Assembly (NCBI RefSeq): GCF_004804335.1
Contig: NZ_SRXY01000003.1
Location: 248,001-312,000, forward strand
Reading direction: 5' to 3'
DNA length: 64,000 nt
Source: Pacificoceanicola onchidii
Lineage (GTDB): Bacteria; Pseudomonadota; Alphaproteobacteria; Rhodobacterales; Rhodobacteraceae
The number at the start of each line of letters is the position of its first letter. Within the stretch, counting starts at the first letter, position 1. This document shows, in pieces, positions 32,552 to 41,797 of the stretch. The position numbers and the translations under genes were made by a program. The notes under the pieces are model-generated. The model worked only from the letters and a program-made list of their open reading frames with translations. It did not search any database and was not told the origin of the DNA.

Positions 32552-33778
32552 ATGAAGACGGATGTACAGGTCGCCGTGATCGGTGGCGGGATCGTTGGCG
32601 CGTCCGTTTTGTACTGGTTGGCCAAGATGGGGTGGACCGACAGTGTTCTGTTGGAGCGGCGGGAGCTGACGTCCGGCTCAACCTGGCACGCCGCTGGCAA
32701 CACGACCTATTTCGGCCCTTATCCCAAGATGACCGCGCTTTTTGCGGGCTCCATCCGCACATACCTGCAAGCCGAGGCGGAGTCCGGGCAGTCCGTGGGG
32801 TTTCACCAGACGGGGAGCTTGCGCCTCGCCGCCACCGAACGGGAGTTGGCGCTGTTTCATGCCTATGCGCCCCGATACGCTCAATTGGGCATCCCGTTTC
32901 ACATCAGAAGTCCCGAGGCGGTGGCCGAGCTTCATCCCTTTCTCGACACCACTGCGATTTATGGCGCGGCACACACCCCCACCGACGGCCATGTGGATCC
33001 GACCGGGGCGACAAACGCGCTGGCACAGGCCGCGCGGCAGCATGGGGCTTTGATCGAGCGCCACTGTCCTGTGAAGGCTCTGGTCCGGGAGGCCGGTAAA
33101 TGGGTTCTGGATACGCCGAAGGGCAAGGTGACCGCGGGCCATGTCGTTGTTGCCACGTCTTTCTGGGCGCGTGAGATGCTTGAACCGCTCGGCCTGAGAC
33201 TGCCGCTTTATCCGACGCAGCATCACGAAATCATCACGCAGGCCCTGCCGCAGATCGCGGCGCTGGATCGAGAGCTGCCCGCCATGCGCGACAGCTGGGT
33301 GTCGTGCAACGTCCGGCAGGAGCGTGATGGCCTGCTGATTGGCATCTACGAGAAGGCGCCGGAGTTCTGGGCGCTGGATGGGATCCCGCCGGACTTCAAG
33401 GAAGAGCTGCTGCCGCCAAACATGGACCCGCTCATGCCGCATCTTGAACGGCTGATGACGCGGATGCCGCTGTTTGCCCAAGCCGGGATCAAGGTGGTCA
33501 ACAACGGACCGATGTGCCTGACCCCGGACGGATTGCCCCTGATCGGCCCGGTGCCCGATCGCGAGGGGCTATGGCTGGCGGCGGGCTTCAACGTCGGTAT
33601 CGGGACGGGGGGCGGTTCGGCCGAGATCCTCGCCAGATGGATGACAACCGGCCAGCCGCCGCAGGGGTTGTCCGCGATCCACGCGGACCGATTTGGAAAG
33701 GGCATGGACCGGGCGGCGGCGTTGGCGGCGATCCGGGATGTCTATGCGCGCGGGTATGAGCTGCCGGATGCGATCTAG
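32552..33778 (+). CDS. FAD-dependent oxidoreductase (dimethylglycine dehydrogenase/sarcosine oxidase-like)
   Basis: A 408-aa DAO-family flavoprotein. VAVIGGGIVGASVLYWLAK is the N-terminal FAD-binding loop, followed by LLERRELTSGSTWHAAGNT, where the SGSTWHAAG stretch is typical of dimethylglycine dehydrogenases and carries the His usually linked to FAD. CLTPDGLPLIGPV and GFNVGIGTGGGSAEIL close the FAD domain. The folate-binding GCV_T domain of classical dimethylglycine dehydrogenase is absent, so only the oxidase half is present. The substrate is probably an N-methylated amino acid. It lies 38 bp after the CoA-transferase gene. Confidence 0.82.
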   Translation: MKTDVQVAVIGGGIVGASVLYWLAKMGWTDSVLLERRELTSGSTWHAAGNTTYFGPYPKMTALFAGSIRTYLQAEAESGQSVGFHQTGSLRLAATERELALFHAYAPRYAQLGIPFHIRSPEAVAELHPFLDTTAIYGAAHTPTDGHVDPTGATNALAQAARQHGALIERHCPVKALVREAGKWVLDTPKGKVTAGHVVVATSFWAREMLEPLGLRLPLYPTQHHEIITQALPQIAALDRELPAMRDSWVSCNVRQERDGLLIGIYEKAPEFWALDGIPPDFKEELLPPNMDPLMPHLERLMTRMPLFAQAGIKVVNNGPMCLTPDGLPLIGPVPDREGLWLAAGFNVGIGTGGGSAEILARWMTTGQPPQGLSAIHADRFGKGMDRAAALAAIRDVYARGYELPDAI

Positions 33779-33877
33779 GCTTGGTAATGGTGCGACTGGT
33801 GGCGTCCTTTCGGTTGTCCCGCCACGAGTTGCTTGTCCTGACCCTTCGTGTTGCGGCGCGCGAGGCTGGCCAGCCGC

Positions 33878-34495
33878 TCAGCCGCCGTAGCGTTCGAGGA
33901 AGGCTTCGGCTGAGAGGGCGCGGAAGTCTTCGAGGGCCTGGCGCAGCGCGTCATGCGGCCAGTCCCACCACGCGAGGGCCATGAGCCGGTCCGCGATGGG
34001 GCGCGGCTGGCGCAGGCGTAGAGGTTTGGCGGGGGTGCCTGCGACGATGGTGTAGGGATCCACGTCCCTGGTCACGACAGCGCCGGAGGCGACAACCGCG
34101 CCATGGCCCAGGGTGACCTCCGGTTTGATCATCGCGCCCGCGCCGATCCATGTGTCATGGCCGATATACGCGGTGCGCGAAGCGCGGCGGTCAAAGAAGG
34201 CCTCGTCGCGCACAGCATCGTCCCAGTAGTCATCCGAGCGATAGAGAAAATGGTGGCAGGCAGCGGTGTCCAGCGGGTGATCCGTGGCCCCGATGCGCGA
34301 GAAGGCGGCGATGTTGGAGAACTTGCCGATGCGGGCGTTGGCGATGTCGGCGTAGCGGTCGCAATAGCTGTAATCGCCGAAATGCGCGTTGTTGAGACGG
34401 CTGCCTTTGCCGATCTCCACATAGGCGCCAAAGCGGCTGGCGGTGATCTCGCATTCGGGATGGATGAAGGCTTTGGTCGGGGAGAGGCGGGGCAT
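33878..34495 (-). CDS. Phosphonate-associated hexapeptide acetyltransferase
   Basis: A 205-aa left-handed beta-helix acyltransferase. Hexapeptide repeats run through [21 protein letters not shown] and [21 protein letters not shown], then [23 protein letters not shown]. The size and [19 protein letters not shown] tail match the acetyltransferase found in phosphonate gene clusters. It is the last gene of the phnCDEE-SDR unit, two bases after the SDR stop. Its substrate is not known. Confidence 0.87.
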   Translation of the reverse strand: MPRLSPTKAFIHPECEITASRFGAYVEIGKGSRLNNAHFGDYSYCDRYADIANARIGKFSNIAAFSRIGATDHPLDTAACHHFLYRSDDYWDDAVRDEAFFDRRASRTAYIGHDTWIGAGAMIKPEVTLGHGAVVASGAVVTRDVDPYTIVAGTPAKPLRLRQPRPIADRLMALAWWDWPHDALRQALEDFRALSAEAFLERYGG

Positions 34496-34497
34496 GG

Positions 34498-35139
34498 TCA
34501 GAAGTCTCTTTCTTCGCCGGTGAAGCGGAAAAACTTGCCGGTGTCCTTGAGGGTCAGCCGCGAGGCGATGGTGAGGATGCCGCGCGCGACCTGCGCCGGG
34601 TCTTCCTCGGCCTCCGCGCCGCCCATGTCGGTGCGGACCCAGCCGGGATCGACGAGGGCCACGGGGATGCCTTCGGGTTCCAGCGCGGTGGCGAGCCCCT
34701 GCATGGCCTTGTTCACGGCGGCCTTGGAGGCGCGATAGGCAATGCGGTCGGCTTTGCGGTAGCCCATGAAGGCCATCTGCGAGCTGACCGTCAGGATTTT
34801 CGGCGCAGCAGAGGCGCGCAGCTGGGGCAGGAGGGCTTGCGCGACGGCCAGAGGGGCGATGGCGTTGACGGTGAGCGTGTGGGAAAAGCCGGGGAAGTCC
34901 ATGTCGAGCGGCGACTGCCGGTCCGGGCCAATGATGCCCGCATTGTTGATCAGAATGTCCACCGGGCCGACACCCGCCAGTTGCGCGGGGATTGTGCCGG
35001 GGTCATCGAGCACCAGCGCATGGGTGCCATTGCGGCCATCGCGGGTGGTGCCGATGGGGGCGTGCCCTGCGGCGCGGGCGGCGGCCATGAGCGCCGCGCC
35101 AATGCCGCGATTGCTTCCGGTGATCAGGATGCGGCTCAT
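34498..35139 (-). CDS. Short-chain dehydrogenase/reductase
   Basis: A 213-aa Rossmann-fold SDR. It has the NAD(P) motif [11 protein letters not shown] (residues 7-17), NNAG near 83, a catalytic Ser in [10 protein letters not shown] and the YRASK Tyr-Lys pair. The reaction is unknown. The gene is on the same strand as phnE2 with a 15-bp gap and directly before the acetyltransferase, an unusual insertion in a phosphonate transport operon. A role in phosphonate-derived aldehyde or ester handling is inference only. Confidence 0.85.
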   Translation of the reverse strand: MSRILITGSNRGIGAALMAAARAAGHAPIGTTRDGRNGTHALVLDDPGTIPAQLAGVGPVDILINNAGIIGPDRQSPLDMDFPGFSHTLTVNAIAPLAVAQALLPQLRASAAPKILTVSSQMAFMGYRKADRIAYRASKAAVNKAMQGLATALEPEGIPVALVDPGWVRTDMGGAEAEEDPAQVARGILTIASRLTLKDTGKFFRFTGEERDF

Positions 35140-35154
35140 GGCGTTCCTGTCCTG

Positions 35155-36468
35155 TCAGTCCTTGCGCCCGATCAGCTTGCCGCGCAGCCAGCCCGAGGCC
35201 CAGTCCATGAACATGACCATGACAACAATCAGGGTGATGTAATAGGCGACTTCTTCCCAATCCTTCTGGGTCTGGATCGCCTGTGTCAGCATCAGGCCAA
35301 TGCCGCCGCCGGTGATTGCCCCGATGATGGTGGCAGACCGCGTGTTGGATTCGAGGAAGTAAAGGATCTGCGCGAGCAGCACCGGCACCACCTGCGGGAT
35401 CACGCCAAAGCGGTAGCGTTGCAGCGGCTTGGCCCCGGTGGAGACGACGCCTTCGATCTGTTTCTGATCCACGTTCTCCAGCGCTTCGGAGAAGATCTTG
35501 CCGAAGGTGCCGGTGTCTGTGATCAGGATGGCGAGCGCGCCGGTCAGCGGGCCGGGGCCAAAGGCGCGGGCAAGGACAACCGTCCAGATCAGCGCATCGA
35601 CGCCGCGCAGGAAGTCGAACAGACGCCGCGTGGTCCCGCGCAGCAGCATGATCGGCGAAAAGCGTTTGGCGGCAAGGAAGGCGAGAGGCAGGGCGATCAT
35701 GGCCGCACCCATGGTGCCGAGGAACGCCATCAGGATGGTCTCGCCAATGGCCCAGGCCACGTCCTTGTGCCGCCACATGGGGTTGTTCCAGAAATCGGAC
35801 AGAGCGCCGGTGATGTTGCCGCGTGCGGGGTCAATCTGCGCGCCAAAGAGGATCTGCGTCAGGCTCTGGCCGTGGTAAGGGCTGTCCAGCGTGAACCAGA
35901 ACAGCTCCCATCCGGGGAAGTATTTGAACACCTCCGAACGCGCGCCGGTCAGGGTGATGCGCCCTTCGGGTGTGTTGACGGCAATGCGGCGGTTTGAGGC
36001 GGAAATCCATTTGGGCAGGTCTTCGGGCAGGTTGCTGGTCAGGCTGCGCCCCTCGGCCTGTACCTTGATCAGCGGGAAGCCCGGCACGTCGATTTCTGTA
36101 CGGTTGCCGGGCAGGTAGCGCACGAGATGGCCCGCGCCGAGGTTGATGGTGATCACCTCATCGCCGCTGACCCAATCGGGGCGCTGGCCGTCGGGGTAGG
36201 TGCCTTTGCGCTCGCCCTCAAAGGCATAGGTGATCGCGCCGGAGCGGTTGTCACGAGTGACGTGGACCTTGTGCGACCAGCTGTCAGAGGCCAGCGTGAC
36301 GGCGTTGTCGAGATTGGCGCGCTGGGCAAGGCCGGGCAGGTCGAAGGCAAAGACGATATAGGCGAAATAGGCGAGGATCACCGCCGGGACGCCAAAGCCG
36401 ATCAGGCGTTTACGCCGGAACAAAGTGTCCGCCTGATGTTTGGCAAAGCTGAGGTCTGCGCTGGTCAT
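35155..36468 (-). CDS. phnE: Phosphonate ABC transporter permease PhnE (second)
   Basis: A 437-aa permease. A first transmembrane helix (LIGFGVPAVILAYFAYIVFAF) is followed by a long periplasmic domain of about 190 residues, then four to five transmembrane segments with LRGVDALIWTVVLARAFGPGPL and EALENVDQKQIEGVVSTGAK, the typical PhnE/BPD cytoplasmic loop. It is larger than the usual 270-290 residues because of that periplasmic insertion. Its start overlaps phnE1 by four bases (ATGA). Confidence 0.92.
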   Translation of the reverse strand: MTSADLSFAKHQADTLFRRKRLIGFGVPAVILAYFAYIVFAFDLPGLAQRANLDNAVTLASDSWSHKVHVTRDNRSGAITYAFEGERKGTYPDGQRPDWVSGDEVITINLGAGHLVRYLPGNRTEIDVPGFPLIKVQAEGRSLTSNLPEDLPKWISASNRRIAVNTPEGRITLTGARSEVFKYFPGWELFWFTLDSPYHGQSLTQILFGAQIDPARGNITGALSDFWNNPMWRHKDVAWAIGETILMAFLGTMGAAMIALPLAFLAAKRFSPIMLLRGTTRRLFDFLRGVDALIWTVVLARAFGPGPLTGALAILITDTGTFGKIFSEALENVDQKQIEGVVSTGAKPLQRYRFGVIPQVVPVLLAQILYFLESNTRSATIIGAITGGGIGLMLTQAIQTQKDWEEVAYYITLIVVMVMFMDWASGWLRGKLIGRKD

Positions 36469-37340
36469 TGGCCCTGTCCTTCGGTCAGGCGGTTGCGGTA
36501 GCGGCTGGAAAGCTGGTCAAAGAAGACGATTGTGCCGAACAGCAGGATGAAGATCGCGGCGGCCTCGTCAAAGCGGCCCGGCCCCCAGGCCATGGCGTTG
36601 CGCAGCTCATAGCCAAGCCCGCCCGCGCCGACAAAGCCGAGGATGGCAGAGGCGCGAATGTTGATTTCAAAGCGCAGGAGCGCGTAGCTGAGATAGTTGG
36701 GCGCGACCTGCGGCAGGATGCCGAGCCACATGCGCTGGGCCCATGTGGCCCCGGTGGAGGCGAGCCCTTCGAGTGGTTTGAGATCGGCGTTTTCGGCAAC
36801 CTCGGAGAACATTTTGCCCAGAGCGCCTGCGGTGTGGATGGCGATGGCGATCATCGCGGGCACCGGCCCGCCGCCGAGCACAAAGATCAGCATCAGGGCG
36901 ATGACGATCTCCGGCACCGCGCGCATGATGTCAGAGGTGCGGCGGAACACGGGGATCAGGCGCGGCCATTTGGCCAGCCCGCGCGTGCCGAGGAGCGACA
37001 GGATCAACCCGCCAAGCGCGCCGATCAGCGTCGAGACGGCGGCGATGTTGAGGGTTTCCACAAGGGCGGGGAAGTATTTGGCCATGAGGCCGGGCAGGTC
37101 CGCGCGTTTCTCCCAGGCTTCGGAGAGCACATCGGCGGGATAGTCGAAGATGCGGCGCAGCCCGTCCCAGAACCCGCCCGCGTTGCGTGCGTCAGCTACG
37201 TTGAAGCCGGAGACCATCAGGACCACGAAGATCAGCAGCGTCAGCCCGCCGTAGAGCCTGCGCCGCTGCACCTGGGCCATGTAGCTTGATTGGATGTCGT
37301 CCACGCTGTGCGGCGCGCCGCTGAGAGAAAAGTCTGCCAT
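36465..37340 (-). CDS. phnE: Phosphonate ABC transporter permease PhnE (first)
   Basis: A 291-aa inner-membrane permease with about six transmembrane segments. The coupling loop EVAENADLKPLEGLASTGATWAQ contacts PhnC. LRFEINIRASAILGFVGAGGLG is conserved in PhnE. It follows phnD (121 bp, with a nested hairpin in the spacer) and is coupled to phnE2. The two permeases likely form the heterodimeric channel for phosphonates. Confidence 0.93.
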   Translation of the reverse strand: MADFSLSGAPHSVDDIQSSYMAQVQRRRLYGGLTLLIFVVLMVSGFNVADARNAGGFWDGLRRIFDYPADVLSEAWEKRADLPGLMAKYFPALVETLNIAAVSTLIGALGGLILSLLGTRGLAKWPRLIPVFRRTSDIMRAVPEIVIALMLIFVLGGGPVPAMIAIAIHTAGALGKMFSEVAENADLKPLEGLASTGATWAQRMWLGILPQVAPNYLSYALLRFEINIRASAILGFVGAGGLGYELRNAMAWGPGRFDEAAAIFILLFGTIVFFDQLSSRYRNRLTEGQGQ

Positions 37341-37362
37341 TCCGCCCCCGGGAAAGAAACGA

Positions 37363-37383
37363 GTGCCCCGACGGGCGGGGCAC
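37363..37383 (-). terminator. Hairpin before phnE, possible attenuator
   Basis: On the minus strand, arms GTGCCCC and GGGGCAC are followed by TCGTTTCTTT. Lying 22 bases before the first phnE, it could end most transcripts after phnD, raising binding-protein levels over permease levels. Confidence 0.6.
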
Positions 37384-37397
37384 CCAGAATGGATAGG

Positions 37398-37443
37398 GGG
37401 TGGCTCTCGGGCGCTTTTCTACGAAAAGCCCCTGCCGCCACCC
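37398..37443 (-). repeat. Nested inverted repeat after phnD
   Basis: Outer arms GGGTGGC and GCCACCC enclose an inner perfect hairpin GCTTTTC/GAAAAGC with a TAC loop. It lies directly after the phnD stop and may protect the phnD mRNA 3' end. Confidence 0.6.
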
Positions 37444-37461
37444 GTCGCGCAAAGCGCGCCG

Positions 37462-38373
37462 TTAGCCGCCGATCTTGGCTTTGCGGGCTTCGATGACGGA
37501 GATGTAGGTCTCGTGGGTCACCGGCTGCGCGCCGAGGTTTTCACCGGCGAAGACGCCGTAGGTGCAATCGCGGTCGGTTTCATAGAGGTTGTCGACCAGA
37601 TCGGTGATCTTGGCTTTGACGTCGGCGGGCAGGGCCTTGCGCAGGACAACCGGGCCTTCGGGGATGACGTCGGATTTCCATATCTGCACCAGCTCGTTCA
37701 TGTCGATCAGGCCCGCGTCCACGGCCTTGCGCAGCGCGCCGGAGTTGTAGCCGTCTTCCCAGTTGCCCTGACCGTCGGCCCAGGTCACGCCGCCGTCGAT
37801 GTCGCCGTTGTTGACCGCGACAATGGTCTGCTCATGGCCGCCGGTGAACTTGACTTCACCGAAGTACTCGCCGGATTCCATGGTGATGCCCGCCTTGTAC
37901 TGGGGGATCTCGATGGAGGGGATCAGGTAGCCGGAGGTGGAGTTCGGATCGCCGAAGCCAAAGACCTTGCCTTCCATGTCGTCGAGCGAGGTCACGCCGC
38001 TGTCCTTGCGGGCAAAGCCGATGGAGTGGTAGCCGATGGAGCCGTCCATGTTGACCTTGACCAGAACCGGCTCAACCGCTTCGGGGTCCTGCAGGTAGGT
38101 GGCAGCATAGGAAGACGCGCCGAGCCAGGACATGTCGAGCGTGCCGCCCAGCAGGCCCTGGATCACGCCGTTGTAGTCGGCTGGGGTGAAGATCTTGACC
38201 GGAACGCCAAGCGCTTCGGAGGCGTAATCGGCAAGGCACTGGTAGCTGTTCACGCGGTCCTGCGCGTTTTCGCCGCCCAGAAGGCCGATGCGGAATTCGG
38301 TGATCTCTTCGGCCAAAGCCGCGGTGCTCAGGGCCGTGGTGGCGGCAAACGCCAGTGCGAGGGTCTTTTTCAT
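37462..38373 (-). CDS. phnD: Phosphonate-binding protein PhnD
   Basis: A 303-aa periplasmic binding protein. Signal peptide: KKTLALAFAATTALSTAALA. Motifs: FRIGLLGGENAQDRVNSY, FTPADYNGVIQGLLGG, SYAATYLQDP, DPNSTSGYLIPS, TWADGQGNWEDGYNSGAL and WKSDVIPEGPVVLRK, all characteristic of PhnD. It delivers phosphonates to PhnE and PhnC. A hairpin (CCCGCGC/GCGCGGG, 38441-38457) lies in the phnC-phnD spacer. Start supported by CCGGAGAA. Confidence 0.94.
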   Translation of the reverse strand: MKKTLALAFAATTALSTAALAEEITEFRIGLLGGENAQDRVNSYQCLADYASEALGVPVKIFTPADYNGVIQGLLGGTLDMSWLGASSYAATYLQDPEAVEPVLVKVNMDGSIGYHSIGFARKDSGVTSLDDMEGKVFGFGDPNSTSGYLIPSIEIPQYKAGITMESGEYFGEVKFTGGHEQTIVAVNNGDIDGGVTWADGQGNWEDGYNSGALRKAVDAGLIDMNELVQIWKSDVIPEGPVVLRKALPADVKAKITDLVDNLYETDRDCTYGVFAGENLGAQPVTHETYISVIEARKAKIGG

Positions 38374-38469
38374 CGTATTCTCCGGGTGAATGGCCCTGTT
38401 GCCGTTTGGCGTGGTCTTGGGCCGGTTTGGATGAAGGTGGCCCGCGCGGCGCGCGGGGGGACAGCTGGC

Positions 38470-39279
38470 TCAGGCGTAGGCTTTTTCCCGTTTCGGCCTG
38501 TCCAGTGTTTCAATCTCGGTGGAGGTGGCGGCTTCGGAGAAGTCCGCGCCTGCACCGTAAATGTCGCGCGCCACGCCGGTGGTGAGCTGCGTGGGTGTGC
38601 CGTCAAAGACGATCCGGCCATCGCGCATCCCGATCACCCGGTCGCAGTAGCGGCGGGCTGTATCCAGCGTGTGCAGGTTGGCGATGACAGTGCGCCCGTC
38701 CTCTTCGTGGATGGCGCGCAGGCTTTGCATGACAACCTGCGCGTTCATCGGATCAAGCGAGGCAATCGGCTCATCGGCAAGGATGATTTTCGGGTCCTGC
38801 ATCAGGGCGCGGGCGATGGCGACGCGCTGTTGCTGACCGCCCGAGAGCGCCTCGGCGCGTTTCGGCGCCTGTTCGGCGATGCCCAGACGGTCGAGGATTT
38901 CGATGGCCGTGTGAATGTCCGATTGCGGGTAGAGGTTGAACATGGTCGCGAAGGTAGAGCGCCGGTTCAGCGTGCCGTGCAGCACGTTCGAGACCACATC
39001 CATGCGCGGGACGAGGTTGAACTGCTGAAAGATCATCGCGCAGCGGGACTGCCAGTTTCTCCGGGCCGCGCCGCGCAGGCCGGTGATCTCTTCGCCGTCA
39101 AAAGTGATGGTCCCGGAGGAGGCCTCGCTCAGGCAGTTGAGCATGCGCAAAAGCGTGGACTTGCCCGCGCCGGAACGGCCGATGATCCCGATCATGGCCG
39201 GTTTATCAACAAGGATGTTTGCCGCATCCACTGCCGTCTTGTCCCCGAACCGTTTTGTCAAAGCGTCGATTGTCAGCAT
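38470..39279 (-). CDS. phnC: Phosphonate ABC transporter ATP-binding protein PhnC
   Basis: A 269-aa ATPase. Walker A is [13 protein letters not shown] (about residue 33), the signature [16 protein letters not shown], Walker [15 protein letters not shown], and switch His in [11 protein letters not shown]. It heads the minus-strand phn transport operon. Two Pho-box-like sequences lie upstream, so phosphate limitation probably induces it. No C-P lyase genes accompany the transporter in the window. Confidence 0.94.
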   Translation of the reverse strand: MLTIDALTKRFGDKTAVDAANILVDKPAMIGIIGRSGAGKSTLLRMLNCLSEASSGTITFDGEEITGLRGAARRNWQSRCAMIFQQFNLVPRMDVVSNVLHGTLNRRSTFATMFNLYPQSDIHTAIEILDRLGIAEQAPKRAEALSGGQQQRVAIARALMQDPKIILADEPIASLDPMNAQVVMQSLRAIHEEDGRTVIANLHTLDTARRYCDRVIGMRDGRIVFDGTPTQLTTGVARDIYGAGADFSEAATSTEIETLDRPKREKAYA

Positions 39280-39317
39280 GTCGCCCCCGTGTTTGAGAAG
39301 CGGATTAGGGGGGGCAG

Positions 39318-39335
39318 GCGACAGGTCCGTGACAG
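39318..39335 (-). promoter_or_regulatory. Pho box upstream of phnC
   Basis: On the minus strand it reads CTGTCAC-GGAC-CTGTCGC, close to the PhoB consensus CTGTCAT-N4-CTGTCAT. It lies 39 bases before phnC. Confidence 0.65.
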
Positions 39336-39394
39336 TTTCGATTCAGTTTTTTGGCGATTGCGCAAAGAAATTGTGACGGGGTGGTCGGGGCTTG

Positions 39395-39412
39395 GCGTCA
39401 TGAAACTGTTAC
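39395..39412 (+). promoter_or_regulatory. Second Pho-box-like site
   Basis: On the plus strand it reads GCGTCAT-GAAA-CTGTTAC, 10 of 14 consensus bases with 4-bp spacing. It lies 31 bases before the secreted protein gene and about 115 bases before phnC. Confidence 0.45.
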
Positions 39413-39442
39413 ACTTTGCGAAGGAACGGCCTAGGGTTGGTC

Positions 39443-39736
39443 ATGATGATCCGTTTTCTGCCCGCGCTCGCCCTGTGTCTTGCTCTGCCGACCTTTGGTC
39501 AGGCCCGAATGGCGGACATAAGCTGTGATGACAGCGCGCGCATGACGGCGCGGCTGACAGAGCGGCTTGGGGCGGAGCGGCAGGGCATGGGGCTGCGCGA
39601 CCCGGAGACCATGCTGGAGGTCTGGGTGGAGCGCCGGACCGGCGATTGGCTGATCGTGCAGAGCTATTCCAACGGCACGTCCTGTATCATCGCCATGGGC
39701 GAGTTTTGGGAAGGGGATCTGGCGGGGCCGGTTTGA
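39443..39736 (+). CDS. Small secreted protein, unknown function
   Basis: A 97-aa protein with a signal peptide (MIRFLPALALCLALPTFGQA). The mature part has two Cys (in ISCDDSARM and GTSCIIAMG) that could form a disulfide. I recognise no family. It is divergent from phnC and shares a 163-bp intergenic region with two Pho-box-like sites, so it could be phosphate-regulated. The ATG at 39443 opens the signal peptide; earlier in-frame codons do not. Confidence 0.7.
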   Translation: MMIRFLPALALCLALPTFGQARMADISCDDSARMTARLTERLGAERQGMGLRDPETMLEVWVERRTGDWLIVQSYSNGTSCIIAMGEFWEGDLAGPV

Positions 39737-39855
39737 GGGCCTTTGCCTGAGGATTTCACCGAAGGATGTCGCAGAGCGCGCTGGTTCGTGCCCGCCCTGA
39801 GGGGCGGGACCGGGCGCTCAAACACAACTACCCGACGGGTTACCGTTCCAGAGCT

Positions 39856-40788
39856 CTAACCCTCTTCGAGACGGTCCGTCGCCGGGGCAGGGCGCTGGGA
39901 GAGGGCCTCGATGGCGGCGTATTGATCCGCGCTCAGGGTCAGGCGCATGGCGTCCAGCGAAGGCTGGAGCTGGGTGCAATTGCGCGCGCTGATGATCGGC
40001 GCGGTCACCGCAGGGTGCTGTGCCGCCCATGCGACGGCCAGCGTGGCAGGAGAGGTTTCCATATCCCGGGCCATATCTGACAGAGCCTCGGCCGTCTGGC
40101 GCATCCACGCCTGATCGTAGCGCGCCGCATAGCGCGGATCATCCGACAGCCGCCCGGTGCCGCCTGACTGGTATTTGCCGGTCAGAAGCCCGCTGCCCAA
40201 AGGCGAATAGGGCATGACGGAGATACCCTCGGAGAGCGCCATGGGCAGCAGCTCGACCTCCGCCTGCCGTTTGACCAGCGAGTACATGGGTTGCAGCACG
40301 TCGATGCCTGTCCCGAACCGCGCCGCCACGCAGGCTGCTTTCATCACTTGCCAGGCGGCAAAGTTGGACAGGCCGATGTAGCGGATCCTGCCGCTCTGTT
40401 GCAGGGTGCAGAGCGTCTCGAAGCTTTCTTCGAGCGCCGTGTCCGGATCCCAGCGGTGCAGGTAGAGAATATCCACCGTATCAAGGTCCAGTCGGCGGCG
40501 GCTCTCGTCGAACTGTGTCAGGATCGTCTCGCGCCCCGCGCCGCCGGTATAGCCGACCTTACTCGCGATGATCAGCGCCTCGCGTTCGGATTTGATAAAG
40601 CCGCCCAGAAGCGTCTCGGAGGCCCCGCCGGTGTACAAATGCGCGGTGTCAAAGCTGTTGATCCCCGCCGCGCGGCAGGCGTCGAACATGGCCCGGCTGG
40701 CGTTTGCATCGGCTGTGCCACCGAACTGCATGCAGCCGTAACACAGCCGCGTGGCCTGGCTGCCGTTTGGTGCGGTGAGGTCGGTCAT
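39856..40788 (-). CDS. Aldo/keto reductase
   Basis: A 310-aa NADPH-dependent TIM-barrel oxidoreductase. Evidence: CYGCMQFGG, FDTAHLYTGGASETLLG with the catalytic Asp-Tyr, SKVGYTGG with the Lys, LDTVDILYLHRWDPD with the His, and YIGLSNFAAWQV. The start at 40788 is supported by CAGGAG and removes a 43-residue extension that lies over the spacer. It is 67 bp from the phosphoesterase gene on the same strand. Substrate unknown. Confidence 0.9.
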   Translation of the reverse strand: MTDLTAPNGSQATRLCYGCMQFGGTADANASRAMFDACRAAGINSFDTAHLYTGGASETLLGGFIKSEREALIIASKVGYTGGAGRETILTQFDESRRRLDLDTVDILYLHRWDPDTALEESFETLCTLQQSGRIRYIGLSNFAAWQVMKAACVAARFGTGIDVLQPMYSLVKRQAEVELLPMALSEGISVMPYSPLGSGLLTGKYQSGGTGRLSDDPRYAARYDQAWMRQTAEALSDMARDMETSPATLAVAWAAQHPAVTAPIISARNCTQLQPSLDAMRLTLSADQYAAIEALSQRPAPATDRLEEG

Positions 40789-40855
40789 GGGGGGCTCCTG
40801 GATGGTTCGGCGGTGGTGTCTGATAGTGGCGACAGATGACCGGGATGTGACAGGG

Positions 40856-41635
40856 TTACAAAAGGATGTCCGGGGACGGATCGGCATAGTCGTGCAGATG
40901 CACGGTGACCTGATCATCTGTGATGAGCGCGACGCCGTAGGCGGGCGGTTCGAAGTTACCGAGCATCCGATCAGCGGGGCCGGTCAGGTTCAGGCCAACC
41001 TGATGGTTCAACCCGCGCATGGCGGAATAGGGGATGCCCCGCCACGTGCCCCAGAGTGCTCGGTGCACATGGCCAAAGAACAGGTGACGGATGCGGGATT
41101 TGTGCGGGGCGAGCACCGCATGGAAGGCCTCGGCTTCCTGCAGTTTGATGGCGTCCAAGGAGGGGATGCCGATGTCGAACGGCGGGTGGTGCATGAACAC
41201 CATGACAGGGCCGGGGCGGGCGAGCTGCCGTGCGAGCCAATCCCTGCGGGCTTCGCAATAGCGGCCCGCGTGGCTGCCGGGCAAATGCGTGTCGAGCAGC
41301 AGGAGCCGCCCCTGCGGCGTGTCTATGGCGCTTTGGGTGAAGCCGGTGTCATCGCATGGGGCGGTCGGGAAGATTTGCCTGAAAGCGTCCGGATTGTCAT
41401 GGTTGCCGAGCATGAGATGCACCGGCATGGTCAGCTTGGCGATTTCTTCGGCAAAGCGGGCGTAGGCCGCCGCCTCGCCGTTTTCCGTCAGATCGCCGGT
41501 CACGATCACATGGGCGGCATCGCCGTGCTCTGCGTTGATCGAGGCCACCGCCCCGGCGAGACGCGCGGCGGGATCCGCCCCGTGCACCGTGCCAAAGCCG
41601 ACCAGGTGGGTGTCTGTCAGATGGATGATCTTCAC
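40856..41635 (-). CDS. Metallophosphoesterase (CpdA/GpdQ-like)
   Basis: A 259-aa calcineurin-like phosphodiesterase with all metal-ligand motifs: IIHLTDTHLVG, IVTGDLTENGE, MLGNHDNPDAF, FMHHPPFDIG and FFGHVHRALWG. These match class III cyclic nucleotide/glycerophosphodiester phosphodiesterases. The GTG start at 41635 is preferred because GGAGATC precedes it and the family starts at KIIHLTDTH. The actual substrate is not assigned. Confidence 0.88.
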   Translation of the reverse strand: MKIIHLTDTHLVGFGTVHGADPAARLAGAVASINAEHGDAAHVIVTGDLTENGEAAAYARFAEEIAKLTMPVHLMLGNHDNPDAFRQIFPTAPCDDTGFTQSAIDTPQGRLLLLDTHLPGSHAGRYCEARRDWLARQLARPGPVMVFMHHPPFDIGIPSLDAIKLQEAEAFHAVLAPHKSRIRHLFFGHVHRALWGTWRGIPYSAMRGLNHQVGLNLTGPADRMLGNFEPPAYGVALITDDQVTVHLHDYADPSPDILL

Positions 41636-41797
41636 GGCCTGATCTCCGCCATGGCTTTTCTGTGGTGTTACCAGAGCAGGCGGGGCGGCTTCGGGCAAGG
41701 GGCCTTGTTTGGCGGAGCTGCCCGCCGAGGCTGGCCGCATTTCAATTCGTCCTTATATGGTGCAGTTAACCGCAGACCCCCAAACCAGAGATTCGTT

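Noticed and set aside
37294-39528. A 744-codon plus-strand open frame opposite phnD and phnC
   Set aside because: It is antisense to genes with complete transporter motifs; no domain is recognised in it.
40751-41797. Extension of dusA by about 349 codons
   Set aside because: The region is antisense to the metallophosphoesterase and the aldo/keto reductase start; DusA begins near RLSVAPMMDWTD.
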